A stretch of DNA of 64,000 bases from Paenibacillus durus ATCC 35681. GTDB lineage: Bacteria; Bacillota; Bacilli; Paenibacillales; Paenibacillaceae. The stretch covers positions 5,146,001 through 5,210,000 of the forward strand of contig NZ_CP011114.1 in assembly GCF_000993825.1 (NCBI RefSeq). Direction: 5' to 3'. Under the pieces are notes generated by a model. That model was not told the DNA's origin and searched no databases. It saw nothing but the letters and a program-made list of their open reading frames with translations. A program made the position numbers and the translations under genes. Within the stretch, counting starts at the first letter, position 1, and every line of letters begins with the position of its first letter. Shown one piece after another: positions 40,440-48,876 of the stretch.

Positions 40440-41225
40440 ATGACAGAGACGATGAACATGCAGATCGAAGCCGCGCCGGGAGTGCTCACGGCGGTATGGA
40501 CACCCGTATCCGGCACGGCCGTCAAGGGTCATGCGGAAGGAGGGGGGGCCGTGGACTCGCAGCAGGCCTCCCCGAAATTCCGGCATGTGCTGAAGATGGA
40601 GGTATGGCCGCTGTCCCGGCGCAGGGAGGTCGTGGAACGGCTGGCGGAGAGTCCGCATGAATTATACGGACTGCTTAAAGGATGCCTGCCCGCCTGGCTG
40701 GCCGAACTTGGGCTGTGGCCGGACGACTCGGAGCTTGCTGACCCTGCGGACCCGAATACGGCTGAAGAGGCTGGAGACACGGCGGCATTGGCGAAGGTGA
40801 GAGAACAGCTTGCGAAGGAGCCGCTGACGGCGCTCGCGCTGCGCGGTCTGCCGAAGAGCGAGCTGACGGACGCGGTCTTCGCTCTCTGGGCCGGTGGCGG
40901 CTCCGTATCGGCAGAAGCCGCCGGGGCGGGGCCGGCGTCAGCATCATTGTCCGCGGAGCTAGCAAGGCTGGAGAAGAAGGGCACGGCGGCTTCCGCCGGG
41001 GAGTGGCTGGCGGAAGCCGCCGCCGAGGGCTCGCTTCACCAGCCGGGTCCCCTGTTCCTGGAGGTCCGGGACCGGCCTGTTCCCGTGTCTCCTTCCCTGT
41101 CGCCACCCGGGGAGGACTGGCGGCCGCTTCTGCCCAATGTGCCCCGCGCGAACGAAGGGCTTGAGCTTATTATGCGAAGGGCGGCGGAGACCGCTGCCCG
41201 CCGGGCGAAAGACTTGGCGAAATGA
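40440..41225 (+). CDS. Hypothetical protein downstream of the SNF2 helicase
   Basis: 261 residues, GGAGGGAAGG just before ATG 40440. It is GC-rich and Ala/Glu-rich, with low-complexity spacers. The best ordered piece, KMEVWPLSRRREVVERLAES then LYGLLKGCLPAWLAELG (about 55-95), looks helical. There is no SWIM CxC..CxH motif, membrane segment or enzyme signature. The 51-base gap to the helicase suggests co-transcription and a shared job. I do not recognise the family. Confidence 0.65.
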   Translation: MTETMNMQIEAAPGVLTAVWTPVSGTAVKGHAEGGGAVDSQQASPKFRHVLKMEVWPLSRRREVVERLAESPHELYGLLKGCLPAWLAELGLWPDDSELADPADPNTAEEAGDTAALAKVREQLAKEPLTALALRGLPKSELTDAVFALWAGGGSVSAEAAGAGPASASLSAELARLEKKGTAASAGEWLAEAAAEGSLHQPGPLFLEVRDRPVPVSPSLSPPGEDWRPLLPNVPRANEGLELIMRRAAETAARRAKDLAK

Positions 41226-41242
41226 AGTGCATATGCGTGAAA

Positions 41243-41285
41243 AAGAAGGGCCCCGCGGCGGATAGAATATGCCGAGGGGCTTTGC
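41243..41285. terminator. Bidirectional terminator between convergent genes
   Basis: AAGGGCCCCGCGGC and GCCGAGGGGCTTT form a stem around a short AT-rich loop. Confidence 0.7.
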
Positions 41286-41286
41286 G

Positions 41287-42015
41287 TTATTTCTGCTCCG
41301 TATTATTCTTCGTGCCTTCGGACAGCTCCAGAATCTCCCTGCGCAGACGCAGCATTTTCTTGTCCAACTCGTCGGCGGCGCGTGCGGCGTTCTTTAGCTC
41401 TTCCGCGACATGGGGAGGAAGCTGCTGGTCGAACTTGTAGTAAAGAATATGCTCCATGCTTGCCCAGAAATCCATGGCCAGCGTGCGCAGCTGGATCTCG
41501 GCTTTTACCCAACGGGTTCCTTCCAAGAGAATGAGCGGCACAGCGACAATCACATGCAGGCTCTGATACCCGTTCGGCTTCGGATGGGCGATGTAATCCT
41601 TGATTTCCAGTACGCGGATATCTTCCCGGCTGCTCAAATGATCGGCAAGCCGGTATATGTCTTTGACAAAAGCGCATACAATTCGCATACCGGCGATATC
41701 GTGAATATATTTTTCAATGTTCTCGAAGCTGAAGGCGTAGCCTTTGCGCTCCAATTTTTGCAGGATGCTCTTCGGCTCCTTGATCCGGCGCTTGATATGT
41801 TCAATTGGGCTGTAACCGTCCCGCATTTCCCATTCCGTCTTCAGCGTTTCAATCTTATTCTCCAGTTCATTCAGGGCGAGTTGGTAAAGGGCGGGCATTT
41901 TCTTGAATTCGCTAAGCTGTCTGGACAGTTCTTCATCTAACTCCCAGTGGCCCCAATCCTGTACGTGAACCTGCAGTTGACCTAGTGTCAGCGATTGGCT
42001 ATTTTGTTCTTTCAC
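41287..42015 (-). CDS. relQ: Small alarmone synthetase (RelQ/YjbM-like GTP pyrophosphokinase)
   Basis: 242 residues from GTG 42015, chosen because GGGAGA lies 7 bases upstream; a longer frame from 42102 has no such site. Single RelA/SpoT synthetase domain, no hydrolase part. Motifs are IKRRIKEPKSILQKLERKG (ATP-binding basic patch), DIAGMRIVCAFVKDIY (with the catalytic Asp), PKPNGYQSLHVIV (GTP-binding Tyr) and AEIQLRTLAMDFWASMEH (catalytic Glu). It makes (p)ppGpp from GTP or GDP and ATP. RelQ forms tetramers and is usually controlled transcriptionally by cell-wall stress. Confidence 0.9.
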   Translation of the reverse strand: MKEQNSQSLTLGQLQVHVQDWGHWELDEELSRQLSEFKKMPALYQLALNELENKIETLKTEWEMRDGYSPIEHIKRRIKEPKSILQKLERKGYAFSFENIEKYIHDIAGMRIVCAFVKDIYRLADHLSSREDIRVLEIKDYIAHPKPNGYQSLHVIVAVPLILLEGTRWVKAEIQLRTLAMDFWASMEHILYYKFDQQLPPHVAEELKNAARAADELDKKMLRLRREILELSEGTKNNTEQK

Positions 42016-42244
42016 GGATACTCTCCCGATGTACGTATTTATGATCTCTTTTATTGTAACCGAAGTGAAGGGCTGGAAGCAAAAAATACCATCTGCATCC
42101 AAATTGCCCTAATGCCGGACAGCTCTAGTTATTTCAGTATTATACATCAGACGACAAATAATGAATCTGGCCGTCACATTTGGTATGATAGAGTTATAGT
42201 TTCAGGCGGCGCCTTATGCGTCTGCTAATTTGACATAAGTCTTA

Positions 42245-42392
42245 GTGGAAACGGATACCCTCCTTATAGGCGGTGAAGCCGTTTCTTGAAATATAAGACT
42301 TTATAAGCTTCGCACCTATCGTTTGGTCTTATATTTTTACGAGAAACAGATGCCCTACTCATGCGAGGACGGCGCAGCCGTTTCTTCTTAAA
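42245..42392. repeat. Dispersed two-hairpin repeat, copy 2, with an extra half unit
   Basis: 42285-42392 matches the element at 35279 in order and sequence: AATATAAGACTTTATAAGC, CTTATATTT, ACGAGAAAC, GGACGGCG and AGCCGTTTCTTCTT. Just before it, 42252-42287 is a second copy of only the GAAACGG/CCGTTTC hairpin. 42016-42244 holds no gene. Confidence 0.7.
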
Positions 42393-42440
42393 TAAGCGGT
42401 GCTTGTGTCTTGGCTCACCCACGAGAAGGAGGAACTATCG

Positions 42441-43178
42441 ATGAATCTGTTGCAGCGAATTAAAGACGGAGCCAACCGGGTTAGCGAAAAAGCGCAGAAC
42501 TCCGTGGAGATCGGCAAGCTGAACAGCGGGATTTCCGATATTGAACGCGAAATGGAAATGGAATTTATGAAGATGGGTAAGCTCTTTTATGAGGGCTACC
42601 GTTCCAGGGATTTAACGCTGGCCGAAAATAAAATGATTGAGCACTCCCGTGCCTGCCTTAGACTTCAGGATAAAATCGATACTCTGCGCTCGCGCATCGC
42701 CGAACTCAAAAATGAGCGGCTCTGCAAATGCGGATATATTGTAGCGCTGGACGCCAACTTCTGCCCGCACTGCGGACAGAAGCTGGCACAGACCGCGAAG
42801 ACTTCGGTCCAGGATTACTACGAGGAACCGGAATCGGCGCAGCCGGACGAGCCGGAGGCGGCCCCGGAACAGACACCGGAGGAGCCTTTTGGCTATATGT
42901 ATATGGAGAGTGAGGAGGAAGAGCTGCCGATCCCGCTGGAGGAATACGCCGGGAACGTGCAGAGCCCGAGAAGTGAACGCCGGATCGCCGATGAACTGGA
43001 GCGGGAGCGGGAACGGCAGCTTGAGCTCGATCGGCGCATCCGGGATTGGCAGTCGAAGGAACAGGAAGAAACGGAAGACGATACCGGCCCCCGCGAGATA
43101 GTAAAATGCCAGATCTGCCGGGCGGACCTGCCCAAAGGCTCCATGTGGTGCCCGCGCTGCGGATCGGAACAGATTTAG
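42441..43178 (+). CDS. Zinc-ribbon protein with coiled-coil N-terminus
   Basis: 245 residues from ATG 42441 (GGAGG 9 bases before). An amphipathic helical region (1-95, NRVSEKAQNSVEIGKLNSGI and following) leads to a first zinc ribbon, CKCGYIVALDANFCPHCG. An acidic linker rich in E and P follows, then a coiled coil and a second zinc ribbon, CQICRADLPKGSMWCPRCG, at the C-terminus. Such double-ribbon proteins are common in Bacillales without known role. It is 36 bases upstream of the TrmB-like regulator and may be co-transcribed. Confidence 0.8.
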   Translation: MNLLQRIKDGANRVSEKAQNSVEIGKLNSGISDIEREMEMEFMKMGKLFYEGYRSRDLTLAENKMIEHSRACLRLQDKIDTLRSRIAELKNERLCKCGYIVALDANFCPHCGQKLAQTAKTSVQDYYEEPESAQPDEPEAAPEQTPEEPFGYMYMESEEEELPIPLEEYAGNVQSPRSERRIADELERERERQLELDRRIRDWQSKEQEETEDDTGPREIVKCQICRADLPKGSMWCPRCGSEQI

Positions 43179-43214
43179 TCTAACATTCAACCGGCCTTGG
43201 GGGGGAGGAAAGGA

Positions 43215-44063
43215 ATGGAACAATTGCTGCTGCATCTGCGCAGTCTGGGCTTTACGGAAATGGAGTCCAAAATTATGGTGGAGCTGGCGGCGATCGGACA
43301 ATCTTCAGGATATGAGGTGGCGAAGCGGCTTGGCGTCTCCAGGTCGAATGTGTATGCCGCGCTCCAGCGCCTGACCCAGCAGGGTTATGTACGCTGCGGC
43401 GACGGGGAGCCTGCGCGGTACAGCGTTCTGGCCCCGGAAGAGCTGGCAAAGATGATTTCCGGCCGGGTTCAGGCGTCGCTGTCCTTCGTCGAGAACGAAA
43501 TGCCGCGCGGCGGTTCGGTCAGCACTACCTTTTATAATGTGGAAGGCGAACGCAATGTGATGGATGCGCTGATCCGTCAGCTGAATGCGGCGGAACATGA
43601 GATCGTCGTCGATGTGTGGCGGGAGGAAGCCTCGCTGCTGCGCAGCGAGCTGGAACAAGCCGAGCGCCGTGGCGTGCGGCTGCTCTGGGCGTTCGATGGC
43701 GGCAATGCCGCAAGCCCTTATCTTCAGTGGCCGCTTCTTGGAGAGCGGGAGGAAGCCGAAGGACGGAAGTTCTCCTTTGTGGTCGACCGCAGATGGTGTA
43801 TGCTCGGCATGCGCGGCGGCGAAGGAGATGGAACGGTTCAGGCGGTCGTTACGGAGCACCGGGCGCTGGTGGAGCTCCTGCTGGGCCATTTTACTCAGGA
43901 AATGGTGCTGTTTGAGCTGGAACAGGATATGGGGCCCGAATTGGAGCGGCGCTACGGCCACCGCTACGGGAGCATATACCGCAAATACATCGGAAGTGAC
44001 GAAGAAGACGAAGAGGACCTTATGGAGATCCAAACTCCGGGGAACACTCGGGATGGCAGCTAG
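43215..44063 (+). CDS. TrmB-like transcriptional regulator
   Basis: 282 residues from ATG 43215, with GGGGGGAGGAAAGGA upstream. The N-terminal winged helix (LRSLGFTEMESKIMVEL, YEVAKRLGVSRSNVYAALQR) is of the TrmB/MarR-like type. The middle (110-210) resembles a phospholipase D-like regulatory domain: NAAEHEIVVDVWREEASLLR. In archaea TrmB proteins sense sugars; ligands for the bacterial members are mostly unknown. The acidic C-terminal tail is unusual. Followed at 44 bases by a small gene on the same strand. Confidence 0.82.
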   Translation: MEQLLLHLRSLGFTEMESKIMVELAAIGQSSGYEVAKRLGVSRSNVYAALQRLTQQGYVRCGDGEPARYSVLAPEELAKMISGRVQASLSFVENEMPRGGSVSTTFYNVEGERNVMDALIRQLNAAEHEIVVDVWREEASLLRSELEQAERRGVRLLWAFDGGNAASPYLQWPLLGEREEAEGRKFSFVVDRRWCMLGMRGGEGDGTVQAVVTEHRALVELLLGHFTQEMVLFELEQDMGPELERRYGHRYGSIYRKYIGSDEEDEEDLMEIQTPGNTRDGS

Positions 44064-44106
44064 CGTAAACTGGAATATCCCAAACTATGCCAGGAGGTGA
44101 AGAAGA

Positions 44107-44412
44107 ATGGAGTGTATCGTTCATTTTGAAGTGCTGCATTCGAGCGGTCCAAAATCGCTGCGGGGTCTGCTGTTCATTGAAGAGGGAACGGTTCCGGATG
44201 AGAAACAGCTGATCGACATGTTCAAGGAGATGAAATTCGACGTAAGGTTGGACGACCGGGAGAAGCTGATATTCAAGCCTGTGAACCCGGGTGCCGACTA
44301 TTCCCAAATCCGGATTACGGAATATGACGCCGGCAGCGGGAAGTCCGGGGAGGATCATGATTTAAAATCCATCGTTGGGAACCTCCTGCCGCAGAAGCCG
44401 ACAGGTCTTTGA
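44107..44412 (+). CDS. Hypothetical protein
   Basis: 101 residues, excellent AGGAGGTGAAGAAG site before ATG 44107. Alpha/beta pattern (MECIVHFEVLHSS, LLFIEEGTVPDEKQLIDMFK, FDVRLDDREKLIFKPV), no cysteine or membrane segment. It follows the TrmB-like gene closely and may belong to its unit. Not recognised. Confidence 0.6.
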   Translation: MECIVHFEVLHSSGPKSLRGLLFIEEGTVPDEKQLIDMFKEMKFDVRLDDREKLIFKPVNPGADYSQIRITEYDAGSGKSGEDHDLKSIVGNLLPQKPTGL

Positions 44413-45090
<678 letters not shown>

Positions 45091-45157
45091 GCGGCTATTG
45101 CCGTGTGAGCCGCCCGCCCAATCGTCTTTGAGTGGAACGGGGGCCAGTAATGAACAA

Positions 45158-45212
45158 AAGCAGCCGTTATGGAGGGCGGGATGGCCCGGGTCATAACGGC
45201 TGCTTTTCTGTT
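45158..45212 (+). terminator. Terminator after xpt
   Basis: AAAAGCAGCCGTTATG and CATAACGGCTGCTTTT form a 16-bp stem. Confidence 0.8.
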
Positions 45213-45314
45213 ATCGCTTCCGGGAAGGGAATGGAGGGCTTAGGGGCGGCTAATCCGCCTTCTTGAAGCAGGCTCCTTCCCGGGGGCCTTCTGCGTTCGT
45301 TAGTGCCGGCATCG

Positions 45315-46235
45315 TCAGGCCGGCCCAGGGCCTGCGGCCCGCGGCGCAAGCACGCGCAGCGCCCCCGGCTCGCAGCGCACGGCCAGATCGCCGCGGCCGA
45401 GGCTCTCGCCGTCGCCGATCGCGGGCTGCTCGCGCTCGAAGCGAATCGCTGCGCTTGTCCCGCGCAGCATCGTCACGAAGGGCAGCGAGACATGGCTGCC
45501 CTTCAGCACCGTCGGGAACAGCCGCAGCAGCTGCATGCGGCTGCACCCGTGGACGACGCAGACGTCGAGCCGGCCGTCGTCCGGTCTCGCCTGCGGCGCG
45601 ATGAGCAGCCCGCCGCCGTAGCTCGGCAGGTTGCAGACCGACGCGAGCCAGACGCCCTCGAAGTGCTGCTCCCGTCCGTCCAAGACAACGCTGGCCCGGC
45701 ACGGCCAAAAGGTGATCAGCGTCTGGAGTACGCCGATCAGATAGGCCAGGCGGCCCGCGTGCAGGGCATTGCATACCCGCTTATACCGGCCCCTGTTGAC
45801 ATTCTCTGCAACCTGGGCGTCGAATCCGCTGGCGGCGGCGGTCAGCGTATAGCTGTCCCCGGCCAGCAGCAGGTCGGCCGGGACGCTGGCGCCGTCAAGC
45901 ACGGCGTCAAGCGCGGCCTCCGGCTCCAGCGGAATGCCGAAGCTGCGCGCGCTGTCATTGCCGGACCCGGCGGGCAGGATGCCGAGCGGGACGCCGCTCG
46001 CCAGCAGCGCCGATAGAACGCTGTGAATCGTCCCGTCGCCGCCGACCACCACGCAGGAGCTCCATTTCTCCCGGCGCGCCAGCGCCTGCATCACATCGCG
46101 CCCAGCACCCGATGCGCTCTCTGTGTGCAGCGCCTCGTACTCCACCGCCCGCTCCTTCAGCCGTTTCTCGGCTCGCAGCCAGGCGTGCCGCCCGGCTCCG
46201 CCGCCGGAGCGCGGATTGATCACAAACAGGTACAT
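45315..46235 (-). CDS. Diacylglycerol/lipid kinase family protein
   Basis: 306 residues. It has the DAGK catalytic fold: NPRSGGGAGRHA near the start, the nucleotide motif VVVGGDGTIHSVL, and LGILPAGSGNDSARSFGIP. The C-terminal beta domain contains IAPQARPDDGRLDVCVVHG. Such YegS/BmrU-like kinases phosphorylate diacylglycerol or related lipids at the membrane surface. GGGGGAAAA precedes the start. Very GC-rich compared with its neighbours. No partner gene. Confidence 0.9.
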   Translation of the reverse strand: MYLFVINPRSGGGAGRHAWLRAEKRLKERAVEYEALHTESASGAGRDVMQALARREKWSSCVVVGGDGTIHSVLSALLASGVPLGILPAGSGNDSARSFGIPLEPEAALDAVLDGASVPADLLLAGDSYTLTAAASGFDAQVAENVNRGRYKRVCNALHAGRLAYLIGVLQTLITFWPCRASVVLDGREQHFEGVWLASVCNLPSYGGGLLIAPQARPDDGRLDVCVVHGCSRMQLLRLFPTVLKGSHVSLPFVTMLRGTSAAIRFEREQPAIGDGESLGRGDLAVRCEPGALRVLAPRAAGPGPA

Positions 46236-46331
46236 TCATTTTCCCCCAGGTCCAAATTCATGCTGTTGTTCTTATACATTGTACCCTAAGAGCAGAGGCA
46301 AAAGGGAATCCCTTTCATGAACATGCGGGAC

Positions 46332-46703
46332 TCACAGCCGCCGCAGCTGCCGCTCCGCGATATCGCCGGCCCAGGGCAGTTTATACCAGCTGCCCCTCAG
46401 CGCATGGTACGTCATCAGCAGCCATACGCCGAAGCTGATCAGGAAGATGAGCGCGGCCAGTAGCGGGCCGATGAATGGCAGCAGGCCAGCCAGCACATGG
46501 CCGACCATCAGCGCGCCGTAGGCCAATAGAGACTGAAGAGAATGGAACAACACGAACCGGCTTCGCTTCTCCAGAGCGAGAAAGACGATGCCTCCGGCAA
46601 AAGGGAACAGATAGCACAGCGCAGCCGCAATATAATCCGGCAAGCCGACGGATGAACGAAAAGGGGACAAGGGCTTCACTCTCCTGTCATATAAACCAAG
46701 CAC
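46332..46703 (-). CDS. DUF4870/Tic20-like membrane protein
   Basis: Up to 123 residues with three or four membrane helices (YIAAALCYLFPFAGGIVFLA, HSLQSLLAYGALMVGHVLAG, LLAALIFLISFGVWLL). The pattern of RFVLFHSLQSLL between helices 1 and 2 is typical of DUF4870. The given start is a GTG at 46703. A TTG at 46670 has AGGAGAG nine bases before it and may be the true start. Function unknown. Confidence 0.7.
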   Translation of the reverse strand: MLGLYDRRVKPLSPFRSSVGLPDYIAAALCYLFPFAGGIVFLALEKRSRFVLFHSLQSLLAYGALMVGHVLAGLLPFIGPLLAALIFLISFGVWLLMTYHALRGSWYKLPWAGDIAERQLRRL

Positions 46704-46827
46704 CCTGGGGCTTTGGCCCGCTTCCAGATGCTTCCTCCATACAACATTATGAGCGGCCGGGACAAAGTATGAGCCCTGCCCGTGTAGTCTTAATTAACAA
46801 ATGTTTCTGAAAATTTTCATGAATGGC

Positions 46828-46858
46828 TTGACCAATGGTCTAAAAGCTATGGTATAAT
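46828..46858 (+). promoter_or_regulatory. Promoter of the structured leader
   Basis: TTGACC (46828-46833) and TATAAT (46853-46858) are 19 bp apart. It reads toward the 62-residue protein 390 bases downstream. Confidence 0.5.
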
Positions 46859-46954
46859 AGAACGTGTGTTCCAGGACATTCTGTCAATAAAGTTTTCATG
46901 TGGACATTTCACAGGAAAGGTGGAAGTTGGACCGGAATATGATACAATAAAACG

Positions 46955-47172
46955 ATAAAGCCCGAAAGGAGTGATCAGAGACTTGGCTTTTCGGGTAATC
47001 ACAGTGTCAGGGTGTTAATCACACCTGAGCTCTCAGCCCAAATCGCGACGAACCTGCTTCACCGGTCTGTAAATACGCTATGCTTGGCCCTTCGCCCAGC
47101 GAATTAGCGAATAGATCGATAAATGCAAGGAACTGCCGATCTTTAATATCTAGAACTAGCCCTTGCATTTCG
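46955..47172 (+). ncRNA. Candidate structured leader RNA or small RNA
   Basis: Three stem-loops lie between the promoter and the next gene. CCCGAAAG pairs with CTTTTCGGG (46960-47001), GGTGT with ACACC (about 47010-47025), and AAATGCAAGG (47121-47130) with CCTTGCATTT (47161-47170), a perfect 10-bp match. TAATCACA occurs twice. It matches no riboswitch class I know. Confidence 0.4.
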
Positions 47173-47247
47173 AAGTAATGGCGGACTTTTCATCATGCAT
47201 TCTCTACAACGGAGCATTCAATTCAATGTTTTGGGAGGGAACTGATC

Positions 47248-47436
47248 ATGGCAAGCAAAGGTCACAACGAAGTCAAGGAAAGTCTGCGGGAAATGACACG
47301 TATTTTCCGGCCCAAGGATCCGAAGAAATTCGTCAAAGATTATGTCCGTAAATACCGGATTACAGGAGGCTATGAGGAAGAACTCACCATGGTCGTAGAG
47401 CATGAGCTGGTAAAGTTAAATTCGTCAGTCTCTTAA
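47248..47436 (+). CDS. Small conserved-looking hypothetical protein
   Basis: 62 residues, GGGAGGG nine bases before ATG 47248. Charged and helical: EVKESLREMTRIFRPKDPKK, FVKDYVRKYRITGGYEEELT. No membrane segment. It is preceded by a long leader with inverted repeats and followed by a clean terminator, so it is a genuine single-gene unit. I do not recognise the family. Confidence 0.7.
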   Translation: MASKGHNEVKESLREMTRIFRPKDPKKFVKDYVRKYRITGGYEEELTMVVEHELVKLNSSVS

Positions 47437-47467
47437 CTGTCAGTTTTTTCATCCGTAAGGATTTTAT

Positions 47468-47509
47468 AAACCGTGATTTGCGGGTAGCCGCAGAGAGCGG
47501 TTTTTTTGT
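47468..47509 (+). terminator. Terminator after the 62-residue protein
   Basis: AACCG-TG and CGGTT flank a GCGGGTAGCCGC inner hairpin, followed by TTTTTTT. Confidence 0.75.
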
Positions 47510-47577
47510 GCACTCTAACATGACTTGGATTCAAACGGTGAAAATTTGTCAAATGGATAATAGAGGGGAAAGGGCAT

Positions 47578-47632
47578 TGTAAGCGCTACATATGCCTATT
47601 TATAATAATATCGCTTTCGGTAAGCGATTGCA
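47578..47632. promoter_or_regulatory. Two cre-like sites upstream of ctaC
   Basis: TGTAAGCGCTACA (47578-47590) is the CcpA site palindrome short of one base. GGTAAGCGATTGCA (47619-47632) fits TGWAANCGNTNWCA with two mismatches. Glucose repression of the cta genes is known in Bacillus; here it is inferred. Confidence 0.45.
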
Positions 47633-47681
47633 AATGTTGATTTGACAAGCTTTTTCGACTTTGTGAAATAAATGTGAATGA

Positions 47682-47710
47682 TTGACAAAACAGGGCCCGA
47701 AAATTATATT
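47682..47710 (+). promoter_or_regulatory. ctaC promoter
   Basis: TTGACA (47682-47687) and TATATT (47705-47710) with a 17-bp spacer, 72 bases before the ctaC start. Confidence 0.65.
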
Positions 47711-47781
47711 AATAGTGATTGTTATAATTGACAGCATAGGGCATGTAATCTGATTGAAATCGGAAAAAGCGGGGTTGATCG

Positions 47782-48828
47782 ATGATGAGAACGTGGCAGT
47801 CTGCAAGGCGGCTTCTTCCCCTGATCGCGGTGTTCGGAATGGTTCTCGCCGGCTGCGGCCGTGAAGACCTGTCGGTGCTTAGGCCGCAGGGTCCGGCCGC
47901 GGAAAGCTCGCTGGGACTGATGAAGCTGGCGATTTCCATCATGATTGTCGTACTGCTGATCGTATTTTCAATTGCGGCTTATGTGATGATCCGCTTCCGC
48001 CGGAAGCCGGGACAGAATGAAACCCCGGAGCAGGTCGAGGGCAGCTTCAAGCTGGAAGTGCTCTGGACGGTGATTCCGCTCATTCTCGTTATCGTGCTGG
48101 CGGTTCCGACGGTGAGGACGGTGTTCGCCCTAGGGGACAATCATTCGGGCGACAAGAACGCGATCAAAGTCAAAGTGACCGGCCACCAATACTGGTGGGA
48201 ATTCGAATACCCCGATTACGGCATCAAGACGGCGCAGGATCTGATTATTCCCGCCGGCAAGGACATTGCTTTTGAATTGACGACTAACGATGTGCTGCAT
48301 TCCTTCTGGGTCCCCTCACTTTCCGGCAAAATAGATACCAACCCGACCGGAGCGACCAATCGATTCAGCTTTAGCGCACCAAAAGAAGGCGTGTACCGCG
48401 GCAAATGCGCCGAGCTGTGCGGACCTTCCCACGGATTTATGGAATTTAAAGTGAAAGCGGTTAGCAATGATGAATTTAATCAGTGGATTGAGGCGCAAAA
48501 AGCACCTGCGGTGCTTCCCGAAGATCCGGCGCTTGCTAAGACCTTCAAAGAGCAGTGCCTGAAATGCCACGCGGTCGGCGATCAGGGACTGTCGGTGGGG
48601 CCGAACCTGACCGGCATTGGCTCCCGCCAATCGGTAGCCGGTATTCTGCTCAATGACGATACCCGCCAGGACGGCGCTCCCGTGGAGGAGAATTTGAAGA
48701 CATGGCTGCATGACACGCAAGGCGTAAAGCCGGGCAATCGAATGCCCGACCCCAGCAAGGATATGGGCCTGACGGGCGACGAAATTGACCGGATCGCCGA
48801 ATATCTGGCCGGCTATAAATTGAACTAG
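47782..48828 (+). CDS. ctaC: Cytochrome c oxidase subunit II with fused cytochrome c (caa3 type)
   Basis: 348 residues. A lipoprotein signal with lipobox VLAGC (C25) is followed by two membrane helices (about 45-70 and 94-115). The CuA domain carries H173, C209, C213, H217 and M220 (CAELCGPSHGFM), with the electron-entry cluster GHQYWWEFEYP. A C-terminal cytochrome c domain has the haem motif CLKCH (259-263) and axial Met near GNRMPDP. This fusion defines caa3 oxidases. First gene of ctaCDEF, behind cre-like sites. Confidence 0.96.
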   Translation: MMRTWQSARRLLPLIAVFGMVLAGCGREDLSVLRPQGPAAESSLGLMKLAISIMIVVLLIVFSIAAYVMIRFRRKPGQNETPEQVEGSFKLEVLWTVIPLILVIVLAVPTVRTVFALGDNHSGDKNAIKVKVTGHQYWWEFEYPDYGIKTAQDLIIPAGKDIAFELTTNDVLHSFWVPSLSGKIDTNPTGATNRFSFSAPKEGVYRGKCAELCGPSHGFMEFKVKAVSNDEFNQWIEAQKAPAVLPEDPALAKTFKEQCLKCHAVGDQGLSVGPNLTGIGSRQSVAGILLNDDTRQDGAPVEENLKTWLHDTQGVKPGNRMPDPSKDMGLTGDEIDRIAEYLAGYKLN

Positions 48829-48876
48829 CCCGTAGCAGCCCATACCAAGCGGATCATTGAAAAGGGGGTACGAACC

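Noticed and set aside
45250..46016. Several overlapping ORFs around the lipid kinase
   Set aside because: High GC leaves all frames open; only the minus-strand 45315-46235 frame has kinase motifs.
46955..47030. c-di-AMP (ydaO) riboswitch
   Set aside because: CCGAAAGG-like words are present but the rest of the aptamer is not; left as an unclassified leader.
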